This document shows positions 23,452-36,545 of a DNA stretch of 64,000 bases, in pieces. Source of the stretch: Climacium dendroides (Eukaryota; Streptophyta; Bryopsida; Hypnales; Climaciaceae). Position 1 is the first letter of the stretch. Each line of letters starts with the position of its first letter. The stretch lies in the NCBI GenBank assembly GCA_950106755.1, contig OX467082.1, positions 2,108,001-2,172,000 on the forward strand. Reading direction: 5' to 3'. Made by a program: the position numbers and the translations under genes. The notes under the pieces were generated by a model. It did no database searches, was not told the origin of the DNA, and saw only the letters and a list, made by a program, of their open reading frames with translations.

Positions 23452-23822
23452 ACGCTCCATCCTCCATTCAAAGTGGGACTGTCGGGCCGGGTGAATTCTA
23501 TATTATCGGGGGGTAAAAAAGTCCCCTATTTTGAGCTGTGTTAATACTACGTTCTTCACCTCTCGTAGGTCATTTGGGATCTTTGATTGCAAATATGAAT
23601 CCAATTTTTTTTAAACAATTTATTTTTACTATTATCATTATTATTATTTTCTAAGAGAAGCATGCTGAGCAACACACCACAAGGATTTCTGTGAAGTAGA
23701 GAGGCTGATTGAATCCAAAATTTGCAAATTTTATCATGCGTAACAAATAAAAAATTTCTGCATTTTTTTACCGGGGTCGATTCATGCTATTGGTCCCACT
23801 TTGAATGGAAGATTTAGGGTCC
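23452..23822 (+). mobile_element. R3 MITE carrying a nested insertion
   Basis: Left end contains TCCATTCAAAGTGGGAC; right end contains GTCCCACTTTGAATGGA, its exact reverse complement. The core shares GTCCCCTATTTTGAGC, TTCTTCACCTCTCGTAGG and GATTGCAAATATGAATCC with other R3 copies. The core is interrupted at about 23602-23708, where the match to the other copies stops and then resumes. Confidence 0.7.
23602..23708 (-). mobile_element. Nested short insertion, retroposon-like
   Basis: About 107 bases inserted in the R3 core and flanked by the direct repeat TGAATCCAA. Read on the minus strand it starts ATCAGCCTCTCTACTTCACA and ends in A-rich sequence finishing with eight A, as expected of a reverse-transcribed RNA inserted with a 9-base target duplication. 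The RNA source is not recognised. Alternatively, a small DNA element whose termini have decayed. Confidence 0.5.
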
Positions 23823-24059
23823 TCCCTAAAAAAAGTACTTTTGCGAGAGGGAAGGTATAAGCTATGTAATAAGAACGCCGTGCAATATTTTAATGGATTT
23901 TCAGAGAAGAAGACCCCAAATGGAGTTATTCCAATACTCAATGATTAAGCTTAATACAACGTCTTAATCTGACCCCTAAATGTCCAAGGCACCAAATTCT
24001 GGTGTCCCCAATACTTTGAAGTTAAATAAAACCTTTGCAAGGGGTTGCTCCTAAGCAAC

Positions 24060-24560
24060 CCCCAGATTAACGGACCCCACCATTTAAGAAGAGAGACTGA
24101 CTGAAGCCCCAATTGAAGAGGCTTTTCAGTTCTGCAGTCAAATGATGGTATTCCCCTTCAACGGTATATACGGTCTGCTCTGCAGCCCCCCAAGTATTCC
24201 TCGCCACACGTGTCAGACTCCCATGTGAGGAGCCGCTGGTTTTACGACCGTTAATTTGGGCATCAGGCGGCGCTCCATTCTGGTACCTATCGTTAAGCAG
24301 TTGCAACACCCGCCGGTTGCAAACAGAACACTCCTGTTGATACCCGGACTGACGAAGCTGACACCCGCCCACCAACACCCTACTACTGCAACACCCCTGC
24401 TGGTCTGCCAGCGTGGTCGCCGCCGCGCCTTTCGCTCTTCAACGAACCTAAATCATAAAAAAAGAAAAGAAAAAGAGCTACAGTTGTCGAAGTTCAGTGG
24501 TCCTCGCTTCATGCAATTCAAAAATTTACTCGAAAGGGGACTCCGCAGGTAAGTTCCGGA
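24060..24560. other. GC-richer patch, unassigned
   Basis: Composition is well above both flanks. A 103-codon minus-strand frame (24067-24378) and a 98-codon plus-strand frame (24256-24552) overlap; neither resembles a family known to me. It could be a lost exon, a promoter-like island or transposon DNA. Confidence 0.35.
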
Positions 24561-25144
24561 ACCTACCTTTTTCACTAACGTAACTTTACTGTACCTACTT
24601 CTGCATGTGTGTGGCCCCTTGACGAGTCAAAAAGGCCAAGAAAATTTGACTGGACCCTCAGTTCCATTCGCTGAAAACTCTCAGTTTAAAAGAGGAAGAA
24701 AAACAAAAACAAATTAAGTTGTAGCTTTGTATAGGGCATTCAGGGAATTTTGAGGGGAAAAAAAAAAGAGAAAAAAAAAAAGATAATGAGGAGGGTGAAT
24801 CTTGTGTTTTTTTCAAAATTTCTGACAATAAGGAGATTGCTCGATGTAAATGCTCATCTAAAAATGGATGATATATGTGGTTGATGGATGAAAAATATGT
24901 AATCGCCAATTGCATGGATTTTATACATAAGAAGGAGATTACGAAAAATGTTCCTCATATAAAATGAATAGGACGTTTCTTGGTGGTGGTACGGCTGTGT
25001 GTTCACCTATTGTTGTTGCAAGAGCAAAATGAGTTGGCATTTTGTTTTGATTTTTAAGTTTTCTTGTGTTTTTGTGGGTGCTTATCTATTTCATGGAGCC
25101 TTTAAATAGGTCATTTAAGCCCTTGGAAATTGTATTTAAATTTG
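24561..25144. other. Gene-free stretch
   Basis: Contains a purine-rich tract near 24750-24785 (GAGGGGAAAAAAAAAAGAGA). No recognisable gene. Confidence 0.45.
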
Positions 25145-25365
25145 CTTGCATTTGAGGCCTCCAAAAGATTGTTTTCCTTGCTATGAACCACTATAGTACT
25201 ATTAGATTATTAAATAATAAAAATTTAATCCAAAAAATTAATTTTATTTATTTTTTAAAAATATTATAAATAAATAATTTATTATTATTTGACATAGCAC
25301 GGACATGACCTAATTAGATTGTTGATTTGGCATTTTCCCATGTTGCCCACATTCCAAAAATTCAC
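25145..25365 (-). repeat. Dispersed repeat R6, copy 1
   Basis: The reverse complement aligns with 58655-58880: GCCAAATCAACAATCTAAT, GTCAAATAATAATA, an AT-rich middle, ACTATAGTGGTTCATAGCAA, and AGGCCTCAAAT. The two copies bracket their AT-rich middle with the same flanks, so they are one old family. Confidence 0.6.
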
Positions 25366-26154
25366 GGTCTTCTACAAGCCTCAAAAATCTTCTAATGACG
25401 TTGACTCTTTCTAATTGAAGCTTGGATGAAGTAATTGCATATAAAGTTTGTGGAATTAATAGTGAATATGTTTCCTATTAATAACCTATTTTTATTTTAA
25501 AGTATTGTTTGCAACCACAAAAAGGTTTATTTGAAGTATTTATTTATTTATTTATTTTTGGTTTAGGACCTATAACCCTAGATTAGGAAATTTTTGAGCT
25601 TATAGTTCAACTCAACATGTTTCTAAAAATTAAATCCTATAGATTCTTGCTTAAAATGAACAACCTCTATTTATGAGAGCCTTGGATCAATTTGGAATAC
25701 ACTTCATTTTAGCATCTAATATTGTTCAAAGAAGGCATGCTAGGAGAATTTTAGATCAACCTATTTTGACTCTTAAATAGATTCAACAAATTTCTAAATA
25801 GTTTAATAATGGTAACTATACTCAAATGCTTATTATGACAAATTTTAGAAGGGATTACTTGTCCATTGATTTCCTCCCATTGTTGTTTTAAAGGGAATAT
25901 ACTTTGATATCTTTTCAAGATTGACAAAAATTAAGATTTTGTTCATGTGGTGTACCACATTGCATCCTTGGGGATAAAGTGAGTGACTTCAAGAATACAC
26001 GTATTTTCTAAGAGGGACATTCTATAGTATTTTGTGATATAGGAAGGGATCATGATAGCTTGTATAGATTGTTGAATGAAGAGGGTCTAAGAAAATTAAA
26101 ATATGTGACTAATTTTCTTGGAATTGAATATTATATTAGGTGAAGTATGCAATG
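25366..26154. other. AT-rich gene-free stretch
   Basis: No recognisable gene; it contains a (TTTA)n run near 25538. Confidence 0.45.
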
Positions 26155-26860
26155 TACATCTTGTTAGTATTGAAACTATTGTCAAATGCAATTGCCAATG
26201 ATGTTGGATTTACTTTACTTCCTATTAGTATTAGATCCATTGATAGATGTGACTACCAATGATGTTGGATTTACTTTACTTCCTATTAGCATTAGATCCA
26301 TTGATAGATGTGACTACCAATGATGCTAGATTCAGTGTACGTCCTAGTATTAGTATTGTTAATTCCACTAGATGCGATTGCCAATGATGTAGGATTTAGT
26401 ATACGTCCTAGTATTAGTATTGTTACCGCCCACTGAATGTGACTGCCAATGCTGCATGATTTAATGTATGCCCTTTTAGTATTGTTATTGTTGTTCAACG
26501 TGACTGCCAACGATGTAGGATTTAGTCTAAGTACTATGGGTATTGTTACCATTGCTGGATGTGACTACCAACGATGTAGGATTTAGTCTAAGTACTATGG
26601 GTATTGTTACCATTGCTAGATGTGACAGCCAACGATGTAGGATTTAGTCTAAGTTCTATTGGTATTGTTTCCATTGTTGGATGTGACTGCCAATGATGTT
26701 GAATTTAGCAATACAAATTGTCCGGGGTCCCATATTGTTACCATTGCTAGATGTGACAGCCAACGATGTAGGATTTAGTCTAAGCACTATTGGTATTGTT
26801 ACCATTGCTGGATGTAACTGCCAATGATGTTGGATTTAGCAATACAAATTGTCCGGGGTT
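26155..26860. repeat. Degenerate 60-bp tandem array
   Basis: About ten units of roughly 60 bases built around GATGTGACTGCCAATGATGT, GGATTTAGTCTAAGTACTAT and GGTATTGTTACCATTGCT. Some units are near-identical (26520-26640). A higher-order unit including GCAATACAAATTGTCCGGGG occurs twice (about 26705 and 26838). Confidence 0.85.
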
Positions 26861-27179
26861 CCAGTCCATGTATTGAATGTCACCTTTGGCGAGAGTATTG
26901 AGTGCAAGAAAGAATTAGTGATATTACACTAGTTGTTATTCACTATATGTTTGCTTAGAGGCTACACATGCAAACATTTAAAAAATATACTAACCAAGGC
27001 CCCCACTTGAATTCTTCGGAGAACCACTCATATCCCTTTATATTGGAGGGAGTGCCACGCACTGGTTCTCTTGTACGCAAAATAAAACGCTGGTCAGCAC
27101 CAAAGCCATGCTGGCATCCTACCTTTTTCCCTCGAACTGAACTCTTTTTTTTTCCCCAGAATCTCCAAATAGGAAACTG

Positions 27180-28959
27180 TTAGACCACGGTAATAGGCGG
27201 CCCTGCCCTGCCCTCTCCCCCGCTCCCTCCTACTCCCGCGGGCGCCATAGAAGGCTGTTTCTGGTGCAGCAGCGGTGGTGAGTTCTCGTGTCCTGCGGCG
27301 ACGGAAGAGGAGGCATGAGAGCGTGCTCATCGCTGTGCAGCAGTAGTGTCGCAGTGCTGCGACAAACTCTCGAAATTCGGCAGCCTGTGGGAGCTGGATT
27401 GCGAGTGGAGCTCTCTGGCAAGCCAACTGAGGCGCGCACGCAGATCCTGGAACTGCGGCAGCGGGAGACAAGGGGTGGGGGTAGGGGGCAGCAAAGCCAA
27501 GCTCAGCCAAGCTACAAGCCTGGGGAGACGCTAAGCTTACTTTGAATGTACTTCCGCCGCTAGGATATCACCCGCGCTTTTCTCTTACTCTCGCGCTTGC
27601 GAAGCCAGTTTCGTTGATTGTACCCTCGGCCTCACTCGCGAGCTCGAGCGCAACCCGTGAAAGTGCAGCCAAGTGTGTGTGTGTACTCTTCCGTTGTGAG
27701 TTGCCGTACGTGTTTGCGGTTTTTGCTAGGGCGGGTGGATGGAGGGGAGGGCGAAGAAGAGTTGGGAAGGAGGAGTGACTTTCTTACTTTCGTCTCCCGT
27801 GTTGGCTATGGACGTGAGCTGCAGTGATATCATGGGGCTAACGTGGTGGACCAGAACAGAAATTGTGACGTCGAGTTGAGGATCGGCTCTGTGTTTGCAG
27901 GTGTGTGCGAACTCGGAAGCTGTGTTAGCTTGTTGTTTGTGTTTATTTGATTTCTTCTTGGACTTGAGAGAGTAGTTTGGTGATAAGTCGAGAGGTTTGG
28001 TTTCCGTGTGTGTTTCGGGAATGGAGACTTTGAATTCGAAATGGAGAGATTAGGAGAGAGGTACATTGGTTGTATTGCTCGGAGAGTGATTATTAGCCGT
28101 GCGCTGAGTTTCGGCTGTAAAAGTTTTGTTGAATATATTCGCATGCGCCGGATCTTGCCGTGTAGTCTTGAACGTGTATACGAGCTTGATTGGATCTAAG
28201 AAGAGGCACTCAACTCAGCATGCCTCGTCGAGGTTCGAGTTTATTGTTTGATTGTTCTTAAATTTATTTAAGAGAGAGGTTTCCAGCTCAGTCTGCAGGT
28301 TGTGTATCATGAAACTGGAAATTGTTCAAGGCCGAATGCACAGGTGTTTTTGATAGAGTCGGGATTTGCGTAGGATTAATTATTGAATACCCCGTCCTCG
28401 TTTGTCTCTTATATGAGAGCAGACTGTGCTGTTTCACTCGTCAACCTGTTCAAACGAGACTTAGTTTTCCTCCAAGTGTTGTCGCATGCTCATAATCGAG
28501 TCAGCGGAGTTATGTTGTTGTGCCCATTCGTCTAGGTTTTCTCCGGCTTCGATTATGTGGGCCCAGTCGTAAACAAATACTACTTAATCTTTGGGTGGAT
28601 GAGAGTGAACTCTAGGAAAGAGAGTGACGACCGGTTTGAGGAAAATTATATGATATTTCTGCTCTCTTGCTTGTGAGCCTGAAAGGCTACCTTTGCGTAA
28701 GTACTCCCATTCATACGTGAAAATAACGATACGACTTGCTCACAGGCTGGCGTCATTGGTTTCATAACATTTACAAGTTAGTTTAATCGCTGCACACTAG
28801 CAAGAACTACTCTGCGGTGAGTACCTGGGGAAGAAGGCAAGCACGGCCTTGAGATTGAGAACGCACGCTCAAAGTACCATAATTGCCGCCCAGGATTTCA
28901 TCCAAGCAGAGCTCCCAACGGCTTTATTCTGTGCCAGGGCAAAGGATTGACGTATAATC
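27180..28959 (+). promoter_or_regulatory. Promoter and 5' leader of the hydrolase gene
   Basis: GC content jumps at about 27180 and remains gene-like up to the ATG at 28960. Frames here are short, overlap on both strands and do not resemble proteins. The best reading is core promoter plus a long 5' untranslated region, possibly with an intron (for example a TTTGCAG acceptor at 27894-27900). The transcription start cannot be set from sequence alone. Confidence 0.5.
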
Positions 28960-31938
28960 ATGGGCTCCGGGAGGGGTGCGGGTCGGGGTAGCCTGGAATC
29001 TCTGAAAAGATGTGGAAGGACGGTGTTTTTCCTAGTGAACATGGTGGGGTCACTGTTTGTGTCCTCTGGCCCCTTGCTCGTCTCTATTTTGGACATCTTC
29101 ATTGTGCTCTCGGCGTTTACATGCTGCAGATCATGTTTCTCCTTCAGAGCTGACTGGGCCACTTACAGTTTTCGGGGTTCTCTGGTGGACATTCCGCTTC
29201 TGTCAGTGGGCCGTTCCCTTGCAGCCCTTTGTAAGTGCTCCCGTGCTCCTGTTCTTCAGTCATTCTGTATAATTCTCAGTGAATGTGATAAGGATTGAAC
29301 ATAGGCAAAGCCTTTTTGTTTCGACATGTTGTGGTTCCGAGGACTCATGTGTGCATTCTTGTGTGTTCCAGGTGCCTACGCCGTCTGTGGAATCCCGAGC
29401 CTCTGTCATGGTCCTTATTTGCTGATCACAGTAGTGTCTGGGATAGGCACAACTGTGTTTCTTTCTGTGAAAGCGTTGTTGTATGATAATTTCGACACTA
29501 CTACGGGATCGCCGGTTCCGAATATGGGAAGGAGGCACAAGATGGGACTCCCGCTGCTGTTAGTCTCATCAGCCATCTTTGCATTAATACACATCGTTGT
29601 AGCATACAAAGCAAGGTGTCAGGCTCGGCGCAAGCTCTGCTTCGACAGATCCGACATGGAGACCTCGGCCAGCAAAATCATGTACCAGCGTGTTTCTCGA
29701 GTTTCTTCGCCAAAGACGTTCAGGAAAAACGATTTGGAGAGCAACATGATATCGAAGCCACAGCAGGATGATGACAAGGATTTGCCTGCTCATCTGCTTG
29801 CAGACTACGATAGCTTGTTTCTGGATGTGAAGGGGCTCCTTGTTCATTACAAGTCTGTTGAAGGAAATGTTTATAGTCAAGTACCGTTGAGGAATACTTA
29901 CGAAAGGCATGAGCTGTTGCCTCAGTACACACGGAGCTTGTCACATGGAAATTTCTCGACTGCCTGGAACCCTCTCATCCGGCCACCTATTTCTGGTTCT
30001 TTGCAAACGTCGTATTCAGTCCGTACACCTCTCTTGAGTGGTGAGAATGATTTTTCATCATATGGATCTCCCTCTTGGGGGAACAGTACACCAGCTTTGA
30101 ATGGTTGGCCTGCAATCATGCAGCAAACTCACAGGGTGCCAGTGAGTGTTGGGGAGACTCAAGGGACATCTTCTGGGGTGGTTTTTATTCATGGATTTGG
30201 AGGTGGAGTGTTCTCATGGAGGCACGTCATGGGCTCTGTGGCGAGGGAGGTCGGTTGTAGAGTAGTTGCCTTTGATCGACCCGGTTGGGGATTGACTACT
30301 CGGCCTCAAAGATCGGAGTGGGAGCAGAAAGGGCTGCCAAACCCCTACGAGCTGCAAACTCAGGTATTTATCTAAATCTGTTTTAATCTGTCTCTCGTAT
30401 TGTTGGGTCTCTTTTTTTCTTCTTGAAATATTCTCATCTGCTCTGGAATTTGCAGAGCGAATGATGTTTCTGACACATATATTGTGGTCTGCAGGTGGAT
30501 TTGCTCTTTGCCTTCTGTCAGGAGTTGGGCCTGACGTCTGTCGTTTTTGTCGGTCATTCCGATGGAGGTTTACTCGCCCTTATGGCTGCCGCTAAGGCCT
30601 TGAAATCTAAAGATTCAGTTCAGGTACGATTCGAATTCCTTCACAGAATTTTGTTCTTGCTGTTTTTCCAGCTTTGCAAACCACGGAGGGTTTCTTAAGG
30701 TTGTTCGAATGACCAGCGGTATCAATGTATTTGGCTAATTATTATTATTGTTTTCGTTTCATGTAGGTGGAAGTGAAAGGATTAGTTCTGGTGGGAGTGA
30801 GTCTCGCCCGGGAGGTTGTCCCATCATTCGCCCGCGTGTTGTTGCACACAACCCTTGGGCGTCACATGTTGAGGCCACTTCTGCGCTCCGAAATTGCACA
30901 GGTCACTACACGGCGTGCCTGGCATGATGCCTCTAAGCTTACCTCTGAGACTTTAGACCTGTACAAGGTATGCCCTAATCCCCTGGACACTATCTGCTTT
31001 CTTGGTACTAATACATTGCAGTTGGATTATGAGTAGGCTCTCAGATTTTTGTTTTCTGTAAGGCACTCAATTCGGTTCTGTTTGCAGGCACCACTTCATG
31101 TGGAGAACTGGGACAAAGCGTTGTCAGAGGTTAGCAAGGCCACATCGGCTACTGCTGTGTTATCCAGTTCCGATGCAGCTGATCTCGTGCGATGTCTTGC
31201 TAGCTTGCCTGCCTTGGTCGTGGCTGGAATACAAGATAACTTGGTGCCCATAAAATCTGCCCAGTCACTGGCATCGCAGCTTCCTGGCTCGGTATGTCTC
31301 GTAACTTCTGTCCGTATTTTTCCGTTTTCACTTATAGGAGAGGACGTTACATGCATCATTTAAAGCATTTCAACCAATATGTAGGAGTGTGCTTTCATTT
31401 GGAGATGACTCGCTAGAGCTCACTGGAGAGATCACTGAGGGTACTACAAGAGCCAACTCTCGTAAGATACAAAATTTCTCAACCGAAGTATGACGGTATC
31501 GTATGCAGTCATTCAAAGTGGGAGCTGTAGCCAATCCCATTTTCTACTAAACATGAGTGGCCGTCGACCAATTTTGTGAAGTCATGCTTACATCCAAGTT
31601 AATTAAAGGTTACAGATGTGTTCAAGGGACCAGATGAGTTGCTGTTGGCATCAGGGGTTAGAAGACGGGATCAGGTCCCGAACAGTTCAGTATCACCTTC
31701 CTAACAGCTGTAGCAGTAATGGCTTCCATCTCTGGTGGTATTTGAATCTTGGTATTTCTGACCATTTCCTTCTGTTTGTGTTGTGCAGAGGTTAGTGGCC
31801 ATTCCAAGTTGTGGGCACCTTCCGCACGAAGAATGTCCTGGTGCCTTACTTTCTGCGATGATCCCATTCGTGTCCTGCTATCTGAACTCAAATTCTGAGT
31901 CAAGATCGGGAATGACTTTTCCTGGTCCATTCAGGTAG
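28960..31938 (+). CDS. Membrane-anchored alpha/beta hydrolase, six exons
   Basis: Exons, all GT-AG: 28960-29230, 29372-30363, 30495-30623, 30767-30967, 31088-31291, 31789-31938; 648 residues. The ATG is the first after an in-frame TGA at 28948. Three hydrophobic stretches (about 21-53, 104-126, 149-169) precede the catalytic domain, so the protein is probably anchored in a membrane. Visible catalytic features are the oxyanion motif HGFGGG at 364-369, the nucleophile elbow GHSDGG with Ser443, Asp581 in GIQDN, and His609 in CGHLPHEE, a complete Ser-Asp-His triad. Length and layout match a plant family of uncharacterised alpha/beta hydrolases of about 650 residues (Arabidopsis At1g80280 group). 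The substrate is unknown; an esterase, lipase or related hydrolase activity is inferred from the fold only. Intact, with no frameshift. Confidence 0.9.
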
Positions 31939-32835
31939 AGCGGACATAAAGCTCCACGATTTTGTAGCCAATAGCCAGCAGCAGCAGATCACATAAGGCT
32001 CCTTTTTCGAAGGGTTGATTCAAGCCTATCCCATTGTTCCAATGAATAGTAACTTCGATTCGCATGCAGGGGAGATGCTGAGATGATGTTGCTGCAGTGG
32101 TGTCCCACTTTTGTTGCCAATTAATCTTGGCCATCCTCTCGGCCATAGCTCGGAGGAGAGAGCCTTCGAGTGGTAGACACCATCCTTGTATTTTTATTAG
32201 TGTAATTTAGCAGCATCAGCAGCCATTTAGTTGCAATGAAGATTGACAGGCTTGGTAGCAGCCTAACCACCTGTCTTCCTGTACAATTGATTCCTGATCA
32301 TAAAAGTAAAACCAATGCTCTTTTACAGCACAGGACATGTTCCGTATTCACTTTCAACGGTCTTTTCTTCGAGGCAGGTCTACCCGAAAACAACAGTGAA
32401 CCTAAAACCCGACACAACTGACACCGCAATCATGCATTCAAGTGCCATGAATCTAAGGTATGGCTACGGTTCACAGTAAACGTTTCCACATTTCGTGAAT
32501 CGCGTAGGTAGCTCTTCGAACTTTGGATTAGGTAACGAGTTTAATTCAATATAAGCTAACGTGATCTAATTGAATTATTTGGCATTTATTTCGCACTGAA
32601 AAGGAGAATTAAAAATACTGAAGTGGAGAATTTTCAATTGAGTCAAATGCCACTAGCTTAACCCGAGAAAGACGTTGAGGCTGATAAGTGGTCGATGGAT
32701 GGCTTCATTGTTCGCTGTAGAAACAAAGATGCACTTATTGGTCCAATAATCAGAGCACTCTGGTGACTACGTTGGTCATGGGGTTACTGTTACGGTAGGC
32801 ACCCCTCAAAGCTGTCACTTTTTGGTGCTGAGAAC
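31939..32835 (+). other. 3' flank of the hydrolase gene
   Basis: Composition falls gradually. The first 400 bases are probably the 3' untranslated region (about 32150-32230 reads TTGTATTTTTATTAGTGTAA and similar). No further exon is required, because the protein ends at the normal family length. Confidence 0.45.
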
Positions 32836-33080
32836 AATTACTACAATTAGATTAGTCAGATTTTTGTATTTCGTTGTTGACAAACGAAAGGAGGTCTCAA
32901 CGCACCAAAGAACACAACATTCGGATATTGTATGCAAAAGTTAGTAGAGGATGGAGCTTTTTTTTTAAAGAGGTTCTAAAACCTTTTCTTCAAGAGAGGA
33001 TCAGATTGACTTTGGAGATATTCCTGCAATGATGATGGTGGTTTAGACATGAGGCACTTTGGGGAATACCCACCTTATAT
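32836..33080 (+). repeat. Dispersed repeat R2, copy 4
   Basis: Shares ATTAGATTAGTCAGATTTTT, GAAAGGAGGTCTCAACGCAC, CGGATATTGTATGCAAAAGT and ACCCACCTTAT with the copy at 8201-8430, on the same strand. Confidence 0.7.
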
Positions 33081-36000
33081 TGAATTCAATATAGGCAATG
33101 GCACCTTGACCTTCAAAGGACCACAGTGCCACAAAGAGCAGCCGTTGGATGATTTCAAATGAGCAAAGTAGGATGAATAACTTTTGTTTTTTTGTCTAAT
33201 TTTTTGGTGAGTTTTTTTGGATGTGTTTGCACCTGATGTTGGTTGAAATTTCATCATTTCAGAGTTATTGACTTCTTTACAAAAGAAGATGTTAAAAAAT
33301 GGATCACTAAAGATGTTTTTGCAATGAATTTTGGCAATTTGTACTTCCATGTTCTAAATTTGAATTTTAGACAAAACAAATGATCTTTTTGAATTTTAAT
33401 TCAAACCATGAAACGAGCTAACTTATTCTACTTTCTATTCCAATTTAAAATTTTGAATAAAATTTAAAACTTAAACTATGTTTTGAATTTAAACTTTTGA
33501 TCATAACTATGATATATTGACGTTCTAATTGTAAAGTGACAAGAAAGCTTGAATTCCACCATGATGTTCTACATTTTTTTCACTATAATATACACCTTTA
33601 GTGAAAATTTCAAAATTTTCAAGCATATATTATATTTGATATGAATTTTCTTCACCCTTACTTGGAAAAATCACAAAAATTGAAAATTTTCACAAAAAAT
33701 TTGAAATTTTTACGACTTCTAAAAAATATTTCATTTCATCTTTGAAAAAGAAAAGAAAAGAATGTAATCATACTTAGTGGCAAAATCGATCATATAAACC
33801 AATATACATACCCATTCTTTTAGGATTAAACTACTAAGTTTCTAGAACGCGCTCTTGTTTTTTGCCTAATAGCAAACCAAATGTGCATGTTTAATGGTTT
33901 GTCTTCTATTCATAACTTGTTGGTTGCTTCAAGCTTTCCAATGTGTTGCCTCCTCCCCATTTAGGAGCCTACAATGTGTATTTTTTTTAAATTTATCACA
34001 TTTTCCGAGCTACAAAAAATTCATATTGATATCTTAACTTGTTATCTTTCACTACAATTTACTTATGTGTGCAAATAAAATTTTCACGTTATGGTCACAT
34101 GGAAGACACTAAAATGTTCATATTGATGATTTAAAGTGTTACTACCTTTAAATGCAAAATGAGTGAACATAATTGACCAAAAAGTAATGGAGGTATGCAA
34201 AAGTAGTTTTGAACTAATATAATGACAACTTTAAAGTTTAGTGTCTATTTATTTTTAAAATTTTAATTTACTTCACGGTAACAAAGATACTCACTTCCAC
34301 TATCTACTTAAAAAAATAGGAATAAAATGAATTCTAATGGAAAAATTCTAGTGGAAAAATACTATAAAATATTATGGAAAAATAAAAAAAATTCAATTTG
34401 TGTCTTGCATTGATTGAATTAACTTGAGTACTATAACAATTTCAATATTTATTGCATAATAATTATAATGATTCAATAGCTACAACTCAATTTCCAATAA
34501 ATTTGTTATAGCAATTGGCTAAATAATCACATAATCTTCTTTGAATTTATGTACAATCTTATAGTTGGTTCAATTCTTTTGTTGAAATCCAGTTTACTAC
34601 TTAGGTTCATTTGTTCCATGTCAATATTTTCACTATTATCTATGATGATGTGAAAGAGTTGTAATCAACTATGGTTCACATTTATTTGACCTTCATAACT
34701 CTATCAATGTTGTTGACTAGAAATTAAATTTATACATTGAATTATATAATAACCTTACGGGCCTTATAGATTTACAAGATTGCTTAAAAGTTTTTTTGTT
34801 GTTCACAAAATTGTTCTCAAACATTCTTCTTTAAAAAACACTAAATTCTTTGTCTTGAATACTTTTGGGTGGATCCAATAAGAGGATCTCTTTGTTCACT
34901 TGTTGTAGTATATTTTCTATAGCTTTTGAAGTTATGAACTTCACCAATTGCAAGATTATGTTGTTTGATTTTCTAACATAAATATTTTCAACCCATTACA
35001 AAAATGAAATTTCATCATTCATTTATGTAACAAAATATTGATGTCCTACAATTTGAATAAATAAAACTTCATATCCAATAAATAAGTTGAGAATATACAT
35101 GACATTTTTTTAACAATAAATACTTCATATGCATTCTTTGAATTAAAAGAAAAGAGGAAGCCTTAACAATTGATGAAAAGTACTAATGTGCTTATAATTC
35201 ATTAATTATAACTAACAAATTTCAATTACAATAGTGGAATTGTTGTAGTAAGCAAATTTTACACTACACATAATTTTTTCCTCCAAAATGATCAAATTTG
35301 AGGTTAGAAAGGAACATTTATAATATTTTAATTAATTAATATTTTATGAAATGAAAATTGTCATATCAAAATAAAACTATTCAAAGTTTTCCACATAACA
35401 ATCAATAATATCAAATCCAAGTTTTTAATATAAAAAAGTAGCTCAAAATTTTAGCTCTTATTATTGGCCAAGTTGATTGCATAGGAAATAGTTGATGATT
35501 ATGAATTGCATTGTATTCTTCATAACATTTTATGATGTTTATGATGAAGAATACAGTTAAATAATGATGAATTTAGAAGATCTATCCAATTTACTATATC
35601 CAAAACATGTGAATTTATCTCAACTACATCAAAAACTATAGAAAGTTTATATACATATTCTCAAATGATCAAAAATATATTTTGAGTCTTATATACAACA
35701 AATTTTAGTTTCTAAATACTCTTGGTTTTTTTATGGGTGGGAGTTGCCATCTAGCATTCTTTCTAAATAATCATTTGGAATGGAATTATCTACAAATTTT
35801 CAAAGTCTTCATAAGAAAATTTTGAATGGCTTTCTAAAAACCTAGGCACTACATCTTTCACTATAGATGGAAGTAACTATGTAGTTTTCTATTGGAGTTG
35901 CATAAAGCTTCCTCACTTATCTTAATCATGTTGAATTTGTTCCATTGGATGTAGTTTTTTTTTTCCAATCATAGAAACTTCTTAAGATTATAACATATTG

Positions 36001-36299
36001 GATTTGTTTATGAACTCAATTTTTACAATTTTTTGAAAACAAATGCCCCACATGGTTTAGTTTTTTGCTATAACAATCTCACCATTTCAATCAATGATTT
36101 TCAATTCCATAATAGAGGTATTGACAATTTAGTTCTTTCATCTATCTTATATCTACTTTTACTTACCAATTTATTGAAGAATAAAAACTAGTTTTATTTG
36201 TTATAATTTTCTTTCAAGGGTGCTCACCTCAATTCTTCATGATAATTTTTAAAGTATTCAAATTTTAGTGTACAAAAATTAGGGTTAAGAAGATTCAAA
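33081..36299. other. Very AT-rich gene-free stretch
   Basis: Only short AT-rich frames; no transposon protein motif, terminal repeats or tandem array noticed. Confidence 0.5.
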
Positions 36300-36545
36300 G
36301 TCTCATAATCTAGTCCATGCAAGGTGCGAAAGCTTTGTTTCTTTACTTTAAACATAGATATCTTATCATTTACGTAGTCAAAAGTTTTGAAATTCCTTCC
36401 ATACATTTTTATACTAGTTTAGTGCATGTTTAGCTAGATATGCAAAAACAACAATTTTCAAAAGTTTTTTGCTCTTTGCAATAGAAATGACAGTTTTGAG
36501 TATTTTTGACAAAAAAAGGTGATGGGCTTTTAGGAATTAACACCA
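36300..36545 (+). repeat. Dispersed repeat R1, copy 3
   Basis: The right half matches the other copies (CTTTGCAATAGAAATGACAG, TTTTGAGTATTTTTGACA, GGGCTTTTAGGAATTAACAC). The left half is weaker, with a TTTACTTTAAACATAGATATC-like start. Confidence 0.5.

Noticed and set aside
27094..27827. Several overlapping frames of 60-138 codons before the hydrolase
   Set aside because: They overlap on both strands and all three frames, with Arg/Ala/Pro-rich composition due to GC content; more likely promoter and leader.
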